Source: an uncultured Pelagibacteraceae bacterium (GTDB lineage Bacteria; Pseudomonadota; Alphaproteobacteria; Pelagibacterales; Pelagibacteraceae). Taken from it: DNA of 64,000 nt. The DNA lies in assembly GCA_902552185.1 (NCBI GenBank), contig CACDFZ010000001.1, positions 118,784 through 182,783 on the forward strand. The letters are read 5' to 3'. The notes beneath the pieces were generated by a model, which had not been told where the DNA came from, searched no databases, and worked only from the letters and a program-made list of their open reading frames with translations. The position numbers and the translations under genes were made by a program. Positions 47,446-56,414 of the stretch are shown here, piece by piece; the stretch's first letter is position 1; the number at the start of each line of letters is the position of its first letter.

Positions 47446-48972
47446 ATGAAAAAAAATTTAAGTTATAGAGATAAATTATTAGAATTAGCAAGAATATATA
47501 AAATTTCAGAAGTACAAAATTATATTAAAAGAAAAAAGAATCTTACAACTCATCAAATTGAACATATTTTAAAAAAGAATAATGTTCCTATACCAAAAGA
47601 TTTTAACATAGGTTTTTTTAAAAAAAGTATTTCAAACCCTATTTCAAAAGCAGGAAAAGAGGTTACAGGACTTTATAGCGATACATCTGAGGGAATAGGG
47701 AAATTTTTTAAAAGGACAAAAAAAGAAGCCACAGGATTATACGACGATACAACCGGAGGGGTTGGAAATTTTTTTGTAAGATTGTGGAGAAATTCTGGCA
47801 ATATTGGAATTGGTATTTTAAATATGATTCCAAAAGTATTTCAAACAGTTTCAAGCTTCATTTCAAATGCATTAGTAGATACTTTCAGCAGTTTCTATAC
47901 ATCTGAAGTTGAAAAAACAAAAACGAATAAGTTAATTAGGAGTTTTGGAATTGTAATAATTGTGTGTGCCATTGGTATAATCTTCTTCACATTAAGAGAA
48001 AATTTTAATGAAAATAACTTTACCCAATTAGTCAAAGAGGAAAAAGATAAGCCAAAAAAAATTGAAAAACAAAAAGAAGTTAAGAAAAAAATAGAAAAAA
48101 AACCACAAAAAAAGGAACAACAAAAGCAAGTAAAGAAACCTGAGCCAAAAAAAGAAAAATCCCCAAGCCAGGTAACTGAACTAGTTCTGCCAAATTTAAA
48201 TATTAAAACGGAGACAGTATTGAGTTTATTTGAAGATGTTGAATATGATTTAAGGACTGTAAGATATCAAAAAAGGGTAAAACCAATTTACTTTACTCAA
48301 TTTCCAAAAGATTTGGATGAAATTAAAGATACTAAACTTAAGAAAGAGACATTTATTAAAATTGTTCTACCTTTAGTGGTTGCTGAAAACGATAAAATTT
48401 TAGATGACAAAATAAAATTAAAAAGAATTACTTCAAAAAAAATGACTTCTGATAAAGAAAAATCTTGGTTAAGATTAAAATTGAGAGAATATAAAGTTAA
48501 AAATTCTGATATAGAAGAGTTAAACAAAAGAATGGACATAATACCAGTTTCCATTGCATTAGCTCAAGCAGCAAAAGAGAGTGGTTGGGGAACCTCAAGG
48601 TTTGCCTTGGAAGGTAACGCAATATTTGGACAGTGGACATGGACCGGTCAAGGTATAGAACCTTTAAATAGAGGCAAAAACGAGGGTCACAAAATCTTAA
48701 GATTTCCAATTTTAAGAGCTTCGGTAAAGGCTTATAAGAATAATTTAAATACTCACAAAGGTTATTCAGAATTTAGGGAAAAAAGACATAATATCAGAAA
48801 AAGAAATAAGACTATCAAAGGATTAGACCTCACAGATACTTTGGATAGATATGCCCAAACTGGAAAAAAATATACAGATATTTTAGAACAAATAATAAAA
48901 CAAAACGATCTGTCAGACTTTGAAACAGTTCGATTGACTAACTCTGTTGTTAAGAAAGATATACAACTTTAA
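47446..48972 (+). CDS. Bax-like glucosaminidase with long N-terminal membrane-anchored region
   Basis: A 508-aa protein. Residues 375-490 form a glucosaminidase domain like E. coli Bax: PVSIALAQAAKESGWGTSRF (catalytic Glu) and GNAIFGQWTWTGQGIEP. Ahead of it are a cytoplasmic-looking region with a duplicated motif (KEVTGLYSDTSEGIGKFFKR and KEATGLYDDTTGGVGNFFVR), one membrane helix at about 168-186, and a Lys/Pro/Glu-rich linker (200-240) resembling TonB spacers that would cross the periplasm. Likely cleaves peptidoglycan glycan strands. The N-terminal extension is far longer than in E. coli Bax. Confidence 0.83.
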   Translation: MKKNLSYRDKLLELARIYKISEVQNYIKRKKNLTTHQIEHILKKNNVPIPKDFNIGFFKKSISNPISKAGKEVTGLYSDTSEGIGKFFKRTKKEATGLYDDTTGGVGNFFVRLWRNSGNIGIGILNMIPKVFQTVSSFISNALVDTFSSFYTSEVEKTKTNKLIRSFGIVIIVCAIGIIFFTLRENFNENNFTQLVKEEKDKPKKIEKQKEVKKKIEKKPQKKEQQKQVKKPEPKKEKSPSQVTELVLPNLNIKTETVLSLFEDVEYDLRTVRYQKRVKPIYFTQFPKDLDEIKDTKLKKETFIKIVLPLVVAENDKILDDKIKLKRITSKKMTSDKEKSWLRLKLREYKVKNSDIEELNKRMDIIPVSIALAQAAKESGWGTSRFALEGNAIFGQWTWTGQGIEPLNRGKNEGHKILRFPILRASVKAYKNNLNTHKGYSEFREKRHNIRKRNKTIKGLDLTDTLDRYAQTGKKYTDILEQIIKQNDLSDFETVRLTNSVVKKDIQL

Positions 48973-48974
48973 AA

Positions 48975-50018
48975 TTATTTTTCTTTTACTACAAATTGAA
49001 TACCAAGCCATCTATAGAAGCCATTAGTTTCTCTTAAAGAACAATTTATTCTTCCCCGTTCAGTAGTAAACTTTCCATCTAAACTTATATTTAAACTATT
49101 TTCATCATTAAATTTTATTTTGGAATTTCTCCACTTATCTTCTTCATTGGAAAAACAGCTTATATTTTTTAAATTTTTTATATTATCATAAAATTCAATA
49201 TTTACTTTTGGTGGATTGTTTTCATCGCCAATATACCTCTCCTCAGGCTGAATTGATTTATAGGGAAACGGTAACGTTTTCAATATTGTCTTAAACCTTT
49301 CTGTTTCTCCATACTTCTCATTAATTGGAAATCTTGGCATTTCATACAAATTTTTAGTGTAATCAGTAACGCCAGAGTGTTGACCAAAGGCATATTTAAA
49401 ACCAAGGTTAATTACAATGTTTTTTAAGATAGAACTATATTCACCAAATGGGTAGGAAAAAAAAATTGAATTTTTACCTAGTTCCTTTTTGAATATATTA
49501 ATAGATGTTACTAAATCATTTTTTATTATTTGTTCTTCAAAATCAATTAAGTAATCATGTGTGTGGCTGTGATTTCCTATTTCGACAAAATCATATTTTT
49601 CTATTTCTCTTATATTTTCCCAACTCATATATCCTTTTTTTCCAACCTCTCTTGTGCTCACAAATAATATGAAGGGGATTTTATTTTCTTTTAGAATTGG
49701 CCAAGCATTGTCGTAGAAAGACTGATATCCGTCATCTATTGTTATAAGTATTTTTCTCTCTTTTTTGTTATTATTAAGCTCTTTTTCAAAATTAGAGGGA
49801 TTTACAAATTTAATACCATTTTTTTTAATCAACGAAATATGTTCTTTAAAATCATTAATCCTTATGTTTGTTGAAGGGTATTTATTTTCTTCAAATCGAT
49901 GATACATTATAGTAATTATACCAAAGTCATCTATAGCTAATTCAGATGAGTGCAAGCTTAATTTAAACGGCAGAAAAAACAAAATAATGATAAATAATTT
50001 TTTAATAATTAACTGCAC
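48975..50018 (-). CDS. Secreted polysaccharide deacetylase (NodB fold)
   Basis: A 347-aa protein starting at GTG 50018, giving signal peptide MQLIIKKLFIIILFFLPF; the track's 50156 start adds 46 residues that run across tsaB. The NodB domain spans about 50-230, with ILITIDDGYQSF (usual F/T-DDG) and the metal-binding EIGNHSHTHDYL. A C-terminal region of about 90 residues of unknown role follows. Possible substrates are peptidoglycan or surface polysaccharide. The start overlaps the divergent tsaB start by 32 bp, and the exact start codon is uncertain. Confidence 0.8.
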   Translation of the reverse strand: MQLIIKKLFIIILFFLPFKLSLHSSELAIDDFGIITIMYHRFEENKYPSTNIRINDFKEHISLIKKNGIKFVNPSNFEKELNNNKKERKILITIDDGYQSFYDNAWPILKENKIPFILFVSTREVGKKGYMSWENIREIEKYDFVEIGNHSHTHDYLIDFEEQIIKNDLVTSINIFKKELGKNSIFFSYPFGEYSSILKNIVINLGFKYAFGQHSGVTDYTKNLYEMPRFPINEKYGETERFKTILKTLPFPYKSIQPEERYIGDENNPPKVNIEFYDNIKNLKNISCFSNEEDKWRNSKIKFNDENSLNISLDGKFTTERGRINCSLRETNGFYRWLGIQFVVKEK

Positions 50019-50367
50019 TGGCAATAATAATTCAATTGGTTTAAAGTTTAATAATAAATTTTTCACAGAAAAATTACAAAATAATATTAATTCTAACAAT
50101 CTCCTTGTTAGTAATATTATTGGTTTTGTAAAAAAACATAAAGTTAAATTAAGCAATAAATACTCTATAATAGTTAATATGGGGCCTGGAAGCTATTCTT
50201 CCATCAGAATATCTTTATCTGTGGCAAAAGGAATCCAAATTGTGCATGGTTCTAAACTATATGGCTATAAAAATTATCAATTATCGGAATTTAAACTTGA
50301 AAATATTGAGAATTTGATAAAAAATAAACAATTAGAAAATAAAATGGTCAATCCAATTTATCAATAA
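49987..50367 (+). CDS. tsaB: TsaB-like tRNA t6A synthesis partner, shortened
   Basis: A 126-aa protein; TsaB is normally about 200-230. The ASKHA N-lobe is present: FLIINCTGNNNSIGLKF (usual ILAIDTST...SVAL) and the hallmark NMGPGSYSSIRISLSVAKGI, while most of the C-terminal lobe is gone before a final VNPIYQ resembling the usual P-x-YLR end. TsaB dimerises with TsaD in t6A37 formation. Position before fur and miaB fits, although rimI, usually next, is missing. The stop is clean, with a ribosome site for fur 10 bp later, so truncation looks native. Confidence 0.75.
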   Translation: MINNFLIINCTGNNNSIGLKFNNKFFTEKLQNNINSNNLLVSNIIGFVKKHKVKLSNKYSIIVNMGPGSYSSIRISLSVAKGIQIVHGSKLYGYKNYQLSEFKLENIENLIKNKQLENKMVNPIYQ

Positions 50368-50384
50368 AAGGTGTTTAGATAATA

Positions 50385-50810
50385 ATGAGTGTTATTGAAG
50401 AAAAATGTAAACAAAAAGGAGTGAGGCTTACTGAACAAAGACGGGTAATAGCTAAAGTTATGTCAGAATCAAAACTTACTTTTGGTTCTAAAGATCACCC
50501 TGATGTTGATGAGTTGCATAAAAGAGTTACTTTAATAGATAAAAAAATTAGTATAGCTACTGTTTATAGAACTCTAAAATTATTTGAAGAGTCTGGAATA
50601 ATTGAAAGACATGATTTTAAAGAGGGTAAATCAAGATATGAGCCCTCAACAGATGAACATCACGATCATTTAATTGATGTTAATACAGGAGAAATAATTG
50701 AATTCGTTGATAAAGACATCGAAGAATTGCAAATCAAAATAGCAAAAAAATTGGGTTATAATTTAGTAGATCATAAATTAGAGCTTTATGGATCAAAAAA
50801 TAAAAAGTAA
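50385..50810 (+). CDS. fur: Fur-family metal-dependent repressor (Fur/Mur type)
   Basis: A 141-aa regulator. Winged helix (about 1-85) with RLTEQRRVIAKVM and ISIATVYRTLKLFEESGII, then the metal and dimer domain with STDEHHDHLIDVNTGEIIEF. It lacks the CxxC pairs of structural zinc in gammaproteobacterial Fur, as Rhizobium-type Fur/Mur proteins do, so iron versus manganese sensing is open. A GGTGTTT-type ribosome site precedes the ATG. Overlaps miaB by 23 bp. Confidence 0.9.
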   Translation: MSVIEEKCKQKGVRLTEQRRVIAKVMSESKLTFGSKDHPDVDELHKRVTLIDKKISIATVYRTLKLFEESGIIERHDFKEGKSRYEPSTDEHHDHLIDVNTGEIIEFVDKDIEELQIKIAKKLGYNLVDHKLELYGSKNKK

Positions 50811-52146
50811 TTTGAAAAAAAAAATATTTATAAAAACTTTCGGTTGTCAGATGAATGAATACGATAGTAACCGAATTTTCGATATTACCAAAAAGATCAA
50901 ATATTTTCCTACAAAAGAAAAAACAGAAGCAGATTGTTATATAATTAATACTTGTCACATTAGAGAAAAAGCAACAGAAAAAGTATTCCATGACATTGGA
51001 AGAGTTAAAAAAGAATATAAAAATAAAAAAAAACCTATTCTTATAGTCGCCGGCTGCGTTGCTCAGGCTGAAGGAGATTTAATTTTAAAAAAAGATAACT
51101 ATGTTGACGCAGTTATTGGTCCTCAATCTTATCAATCTATAAATAAAATTATAAAAAACATTGAAAATAAAAATAAACAACACAACATTACAAATTTTGA
51201 CACAGTAAAAAAATTTGATGAACTTAAATTAATTAGTAGCAGTAATTCAAAAGTTTCATCGTTTTTAACTATACAAGAAGGTTGTGATAAATTTTGTAAA
51301 TTTTGTGTTGTTCCTTATACAAGAGGTCCAGAATATTCACGCAACTTTGTGGATGTTCTAAATGAAGCAGAGGAACTCATTAGCAAAGGAGCAAGAGAAA
51401 TAATTTTACTAGGTCAAAATGTAAATGCTTATAATGATAAAAATAATAAACGTTTATCTGATATTATAAATGCCCTACAGAAAAAAAAAAATCTTTTAAG
51501 AATTCGCTATTATACTTCTCATCCAAAAGATATGACAAAAGATTTAATAGAGGCACATAAAGAATGCTCTAAACTTATGCCGCTATTACATCTTCCCATC
51601 CAATCAGGTTCTGACAAAATATTGAAAAGTATGAATAGAAAACATAATATAAAAGAATATTTAAAAATTGTTAATATTTTAAAAGAAAAAAACCCGAGAA
51701 TAAAATTTGCTAGTGATTTTATAATTGCTTATCCTGGAGAAGAACAGGAAGACTTCAATCAAACATGTGAGTTAATGGAAAAGGTAAAATTTATAAATAC
51801 ATATTCTTTTATTTTTAGTCCAAGACCTGGCACCCCAGCAAGTGATATGAGAATAATTGATGAAAAATTAGCCAAAAAAAGACTTATAATTTTTCAAAAA
51901 CTTGCCGAAAGGATAAAGATGAATTATAAAAAAAAACTTTTAAATAAAACTGCAAAAGTATTGTTTGAAAACAAAATGAAAAAAGCAAAAGACAAATACT
52001 TCGGAAGAGATGAATATCATAATCCAGTCGTAGTTTGCTCAAAAAAAGATATTATTGGTCAGGAAAAAAGAGTGCTTATAAGAAAATTTTCTCAGCATAC
52101 AATCTATGGTGAATTGATAAACACCGACAAGTTTCTTGCAGCTTAA
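50788..52146 (+). CDS. miaB: tRNA-2-methylthio-N6-isopentenyladenosine synthase
   Basis: A 452-aa radical-SAM methylthiotransferase for A37 of tRNAs. N-terminal UPF0004 domain with FIKTFGCQMNEYDS and the Cys in NTCHIRE and VAGCVAQ; radical SAM CxxxCxxC in EGCDKFCKFCVVPYTRG; and the C-terminal TRAM domain (about 380-445). Needs two Fe-S clusters. The order tsaB-fur-miaB-phoH-ybeY-lnt is a conserved alphaproteobacterial run. Confidence 0.96.
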   Translation: MDQKIKSNLKKKIFIKTFGCQMNEYDSNRIFDITKKIKYFPTKEKTEADCYIINTCHIREKATEKVFHDIGRVKKEYKNKKKPILIVAGCVAQAEGDLILKKDNYVDAVIGPQSYQSINKIIKNIENKNKQHNITNFDTVKKFDELKLISSSNSKVSSFLTIQEGCDKFCKFCVVPYTRGPEYSRNFVDVLNEAEELISKGAREIILLGQNVNAYNDKNNKRLSDIINALQKKKNLLRIRYYTSHPKDMTKDLIEAHKECSKLMPLLHLPIQSGSDKILKSMNRKHNIKEYLKIVNILKEKNPRIKFASDFIIAYPGEEQEDFNQTCELMEKVKFINTYSFIFSPRPGTPASDMRIIDEKLAKKRLIIFQKLAERIKMNYKKKLLNKTAKVLFENKMKKAKDKYFGRDEYHNPVVVCSKKDIIGQEKRVLIRKFSQHTIYGELINTDKFLAA

Positions 52147-52148
52147 AT

Positions 52149-52526
52149 ATGTCTAAAATAGAAAATCTTGATCAAAATTTCAGCATAAAAAAAATAGATA
52201 AAGAAACAATTAATATTAAAGTTCATAATAACGATATTTTAGTATCAGTTGTTGGGGAGTTTAATAGTAATTTAAATGAGTTGGAAAAATTGACCAAAAC
52301 AAAAATATTTTTTAGAGGGAACTCAATTACAATTAAAGGTAATTTAGATGAAATTTACAAAGCATCAGATGCTATAAAATTTTTGATAAATAAATATCTA
52401 AAAACAAACATAATTGAAAAACAAGACTTAATGTTATCAGTAAAAGAAAAAAATATTAGTTTTAAATCCAATGTTCATAATTTTGGCCAATTAATAAAAA
52501 CTCCAAAAAAAAACAGTAATAGCTAG
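52149..52526 (+). pseudogene. phoH: PhoH-like ATPase, N-terminal fragment (frameshifted phoH)
   Basis: A 125-aa KH-like N-terminal part of PhoH: KVHNNDILVSVVGEFNSNLN and TIKGNLDEIYKASDAIKFL. It reads into the stop TAG just after LIKTPKKNSNS. Homologues continue as ...TPKKTVIARSKKQSDYIKAL, which is found here in the next frame if one A is removed from the A9 run at 52505-52513. The two pieces are therefore one gene with a +1 shift. It may be sequence error, a true mutation, or rescued by slippage on the A tract. Confidence 0.85.
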
Positions 52527-53151
52527 GTCTAAAAAACAATCTGACTATATTAAAGCTCTAACAAACAATGACATAACTATGGCCCTAGGACCTGCTGGAA
52601 CAGGAAAAAGTTTTTTAGCAGTATCTGTTGCTATGACGATGTTATTTGAAAAAAAAGTAGAAAAAGTTATTTTATCCAGACCGGCTGTGGAAGCAGGAGA
52701 AAAACTTGGTTTTTTGCCTGGCGATATGAAAGAAAAAGTAGATCCATACTTGAGACCTTTATATGATGCACTCTATGATCTTTTTGGCTTTGAAAAAATA
52801 AATAAAAAGATTGATTCAGGAGAGATTGAAATTGCTCCTTTAGCATTTATGAGGGGAAGAACTTTAAAGAATTCTTTTGCTATACTGGACGAAGCTCAGA
52901 ATGCTACTCTTACTCAAATAAAGATGTTTTTAACAAGAATAGGAGAAAATTCTAAAATTGTAGTGAATGGTGATCCTTCGCAGATAGATTTAATAAATAA
53001 ATCTCAATCAGGATTAATTAAAACCAAAAAAATATTAAACAAGGTAAAAGAAATTAAATTAATAGAATTTGATCACAAAGATGTAGTTAGACACCCATTG
53101 GTTACAAAAATTATTCAAGCTTTTAACAAAAATATTGATGATAAAGATTAA
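52513..53151 (+). pseudogene. phoH: PhoH-like ATPase, ATPase domain fragment (frameshifted phoH)
   Basis: The frame opens at 52513 as TVIARSKKQSDYIKALTNND; the track's first start codon is at 52579. Walker A GPAGTGKSFLAVSVAM, LGFLPGDMKEKVDPYLRPLYD, AFMRGRTLKNSFAILDEAQN (Walker B) and VVNGDPSQIDL are all intact, so the catalytic domain shows no decay. PhoH ATPases are linked to RNA metabolism and cluster with ybeY. If the A9 tract is corrected, the combined product has about 333 aa, a normal PhoH length. Confidence 0.87.
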
Positions 53152-53383
53152 TGTTATTGTTAAAGATAAAACCTGGCTTAAATTTATAAAAAATCCAGAA
53201 AATTACTTAAAAAAAAAGATAAAAATCATTCAAGGAGATAACTTTTTTAAAAAAAGAAAATATCGCTTAAGTGTTTTATTATCTGGTACAAAAGAGATTA
53301 AATACCTTAATAAAAAATTCAGAAAAAAAAATAAATCAACAGATATTTTGTCTTTTCCGAGTCAAAACAAAAAAAGATCTTAA
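53138..53383 (+). pseudogene. ybeY: YbeY endoribonuclease, N-terminal fragment (frameshifted ybeY)
   Basis: Starts at ATG 53138 within the phoH 3' end (the track uses a TTG one codon earlier). Reads MIKINVIVKDKTW through RLSVLLSGTKEIKYLNKKFR and KSTDILSFPSQNKKRS, then stops. LN-x-x-FR and TDxLSFP are YbeY landmarks. The frame breaks at an A7 run (53369-53375); with six As it would continue as NKKDLKILSKSNLEIYLGDI in the other ORF. Confidence 0.85.
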
Positions 53384-53597
53384 AATATTATCTAAATCAA
53401 ATTTAGAAATATATTTAGGAGACATAATAATTAATTCTAAGAAAATGAATACATCATCGAAAAAATTATTTAAAAAGCACTTAGATGTATTATGGATTCA
53501 TGGACTGATACACTTATTTGGATATGATCACAAAAAAGATAACAATTATAAAAAAATGAACGCTATAGAAAATAAATTACTAAAAAAATTAAATTAG
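53271..53597 (+). pseudogene. ybeY: YbeY endoribonuclease, catalytic C-terminal fragment (frameshifted ybeY)
   Basis: Only the part from about 53376 is YbeY (DLKILSKSNLEIYLGDIIIN onward); residues before that are an out-of-frame shadow of the N-terminal fragment. The zinc site HGLIHLFGYDH is intact, as is the upstream HLDVLW. YbeY acts in 16S rRNA maturation and ribosome quality control. Ends 1 bp before lnt; the corC gene usually between them is absent. Confidence 0.85.
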
Positions 53598-55160
53598 ATG
53601 ATTAATTATTTTTTACACAGCAGAGTTTTATTGATATTTGTAACACCTTTCTTATTAGGCTGTTTTTCTGTATTTTCATTTCAACCATACAATTTTACAT
53701 TTATTAATTTCATTATTTTTCCATGTTTTTTTTTTATTTTATCTTACATAAATAAGAGATCAAAAAATAAATACAGAAAAAAACCATATTTTATTAATTT
53801 GTTTTATGCAGGATATTTTTTTGGTATTGGTTTTTTTTTAACAGGTACATATTGGATTTCTAATTCTCTACTATTTGACGAGTCTTTTAAAAATTTAATA
53901 CCTGTTACAGTTATATTAATTCCTTTGTCACTTGGATTATTTTATGGATTGGCCTCTTTAATTTGTGGAAAATATTTAAAATTTAACTTAACATCTATCA
54001 TTTTATTTTGTGCTACAATTTCTGCTGTAGATTATTTTAGAGCGAAAATCTTAACAGGCTTCCCTTGGAATATTTGGGCTTATAGCTGGTCTTGGTTTAA
54101 TGAAATAATTCAAATTTTAAACCCTATTGGATTATTTGCATTTAATTTGTTAACAATAACTTTTTTTTGTGTACCAAGTATTTTTTTTGTAAAAAAATAT
54201 AAACATAAAAGTTTAATACTAAGCTCCTTTTTATTGATTTTTTTTTTAAATTACATGTATGGAAATTATGTAATAAATTTCAATAAAATTGATAATCAAA
54301 AATATCTTAAAGAAAACGAACAGATATTTATTAAAATAATATCACCAAATTTTGAATTAAAATATAATTTATCAGATGAAGAAACATTTGAGCGAATTAA
54401 AAAACTCATTATTTATAGCGATATTGAAAAAAATAAAAAAACATTGTTCATATGGCCCGAGGGAGCATTATCTGGAAAATATTTTTTTGAAATTGAGAAG
54501 TATAGAAACTTGATAAAAGAAAATTTTTCTTCAAATCATTTTATAATTTTTGGAATAAACACTTTAGATAAAAAGGAAAATAAATTTTACAATAGTTTTA
54601 TTTTAATAGATAATAATTTTAATAAAAAATTTCAATATAATAAAGTAAAGCTAGTTCCATTTGGAGAATTTTTACCCTTCCATAATAAATTAGAAAAAAT
54701 TGGGTTAAAAAAAATTACAGAGGGATTCGGATCTTTTAGTAAAGGTTTAACTAATGAAACTTTTTCTTATAGCGGGGTAAATGTAGTACCTTTAATTTGT
54801 TATGAAATAATTTTTCCAGAATTAATCCAAAAAATTAAAAAAAAGAAAACTTTATTAATAAATATTTCAGAAGACGGTTGGTTTGGTAATTCTATTGGTC
54901 CGCATCAGCATTTTTCGAAATCAATTTTTAGAGCTATTGAAAGTGACTCTTTCGTTTTAAGATCCGCAAATAAAGGCATTAGCGCTATTATAAATAATAA
55001 AGGACAAATCATCAAAAGCCTTAAAAACAATGAAACTGGCAGTTTAGAGTACAGGTTGCCAATAATAGAAAATAATAATGGAAATAAAAATGATTTGATA
55101 TTTTTTATCCTTTTATTTACATATTGTTTAATCTTTTTAAGATATAAAAATAATGACTGA
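53598..55160 (+). CDS. lnt: Apolipoprotein N-acyltransferase
   Basis: A 520-aa inner-membrane enzyme adding the third acyl chain to lipoproteins. Six to seven membrane helices in residues 1-215 and one at the C-terminus flank a nitrilase domain with the catalytic Glu (WPEGALSG), Lys ([13 protein letters not shown]) and Cys ([12 protein letters not shown]). Full length. Overlaps metK by 8 bp. Clients in this window include the LptE-like, BON and DUF3576 lipoproteins. Confidence 0.95.
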   Translation: MINYFLHSRVLLIFVTPFLLGCFSVFSFQPYNFTFINFIIFPCFFFILSYINKRSKNKYRKKPYFINLFYAGYFFGIGFFLTGTYWISNSLLFDESFKNLIPVTVILIPLSLGLFYGLASLICGKYLKFNLTSIILFCATISAVDYFRAKILTGFPWNIWAYSWSWFNEIIQILNPIGLFAFNLLTITFFCVPSIFFVKKYKHKSLILSSFLLIFFLNYMYGNYVINFNKIDNQKYLKENEQIFIKIISPNFELKYNLSDEETFERIKKLIIYSDIEKNKKTLFIWPEGALSGKYFFEIEKYRNLIKENFSSNHFIIFGINTLDKKENKFYNSFILIDNNFNKKFQYNKVKLVPFGEFLPFHNKLEKIGLKKITEGFGSFSKGLTNETFSYSGVNVVPLICYEIIFPELIQKIKKKKTLLINISEDGWFGNSIGPHQHFSKSIFRAIESDSFVLRSANKGISAIINNKGQIIKSLKNNETGSLEYRLPIIENNNGNKNDLIFFILLFTYCLIFLRYKNND

Positions 55161-56322
55161 AAAAAATTACTTGTTTACTAGTGAGTCTGTATCTGAAGGC
55201 CATCCAGATAAAGTATGCGACAGGATTTCTGATATGGTGGTAGATAGTTATCTATCAAAAGATCCTTTCGCTAGGGTAGCTTGTGAAACTTTAACCACTA
55301 CTAATAAAGTAGTACTTGCAGGAGAAATAAGAGGACCAAATATTGGTAAAGATGAAATCATAGATAAAGTAAGAAATTGTATCAAAGATATAGGTTATGA
55401 TCAGGAGGGTTTTTCTTGGAAAGAACAAACAAAAATCGAGTCCCATCTGCATGAACAATCAACTGATATTGCAATGGGAGTAGACTCTAAAGATAACAAG
55501 GATGAGGGAGCAGGGGATCAAGGTATAATGTTTGGTTACGCCTGTAACGAGACAGATGATTTAATGCCCGCTCCAATATTTTATTCGCATAAAATTCTAC
55601 GTCTAATGGCACAAGATAGAAAGTCAGGAGCACTTAAAGGAATTGAACCTGACTCAAAAAGTCAAGTAACAATGTTATATGAAAATGGAAAACCAAAAAA
55701 AGTAACTTCAGTAGTAATTTCAACACAACACTCTAAAGATTTAGACCAAGAAAAAGTCAAAGAAATAATTTTGCCTTACATAAATAAATCTATACCAAAA
55801 GAATTATTGAGTGATCTACAAAGTTCAGAAATTTATATTAATCCTACAGGGCAATTTATAATTGGAGGTCCCGATGGCGACACTGGTTTGACTGGAAGAA
55901 AAATAATTGTTGATACTTACGGTGGGGCCGCTCCGCATGGTGGAGGAGCATTTTCAGGAAAAGATCCTACAAAAGTTGATCGCTCAGCGGCTTATGTATC
56001 AAGATATTTAGCAAAAAATATTGTAGCATCTGGTATAACAGAAAAATGCTTGATTCAATTATCTTATGCAATCGGAGTTTCAAAGCCATTATCAATATAT
56101 GTAAAATTAGGAGATAAAGATCAAAGTAAAACATCTAAAGTAGAAAAAATTATCAAAGATAATTTTGATTTGTCACCACGAGGAATAAGAGAATTGCTTA
56201 ATTTAAATAAGCCTATTTATGAAGTAACGTCATCTTACGGGCACTTTGGAAGAAAACCGACAAATAAAGGTGAATTTTCTTGGGAAAAAACAGATAAAAC
56301 GTCATTTTTTAAAAAGGTGTAA
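55153..56322 (+). CDS. metK: S-adenosylmethionine synthetase
   Basis: A 389-aa enzyme making SAM from methionine and ATP. Signatures are [32 protein letters not shown], the P-loop-like [21 protein letters not shown] and [19 protein letters not shown]. It starts inside the end of lnt, so no upstream riboswitch leader is possible here. SAM is used by MiaB, RsmG and RsmI in this window. Confidence 0.97.
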   Translation: MTEKNYLFTSESVSEGHPDKVCDRISDMVVDSYLSKDPFARVACETLTTTNKVVLAGEIRGPNIGKDEIIDKVRNCIKDIGYDQEGFSWKEQTKIESHLHEQSTDIAMGVDSKDNKDEGAGDQGIMFGYACNETDDLMPAPIFYSHKILRLMAQDRKSGALKGIEPDSKSQVTMLYENGKPKKVTSVVISTQHSKDLDQEKVKEIILPYINKSIPKELLSDLQSSEIYINPTGQFIIGGPDGDTGLTGRKIIVDTYGGAAPHGGGAFSGKDPTKVDRSAAYVSRYLAKNIVASGITEKCLIQLSYAIGVSKPLSIYVKLGDKDQSKTSKVEKIIKDNFDLSPRGIRELLNLNKPIYEVTSSYGHFGRKPTNKGEFSWEKTDKTSFFKKV

Positions 56323-56374
56323 TCTTGAAAAAACCTTAATTTTTCTTTAATAATAAGTAAAATTTAAAAACTTC

Positions 56375-56400
56375 AAAATGGGCACTAGCCCATTTTTTTT
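56375..56400 (+). terminator. Hairpin and T run between metK and nusA (terminator or attenuator)
   Basis: AAAATGGGC (56375-56383), loop ACTA, GCCCATTTT (56388-56396), followed by T to position 56401. A 9-bp stem with a tetraloop and T tract is a textbook intrinsic terminator. It ends only 14 nt before the nusA ATG, with the AGGAG ribosome site right after it, so it may serve as an attenuator for the nusA operon as well as ending the metK transcript. Confidence 0.82.
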
Positions 56401-56414
56401 TAGGAGAATTAAAA

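Noticed and set aside
50019-50156. 46-residue extension of the polysaccharide deacetylase
   Set aside because: Runs antisense through the conserved tsaB N-lobe; the signal peptide begins at about 50018.
55080-55160. SAM riboswitch for metK
   Set aside because: metK starts within lnt, leaving no leader; no SAM aptamer-like structure was seen.
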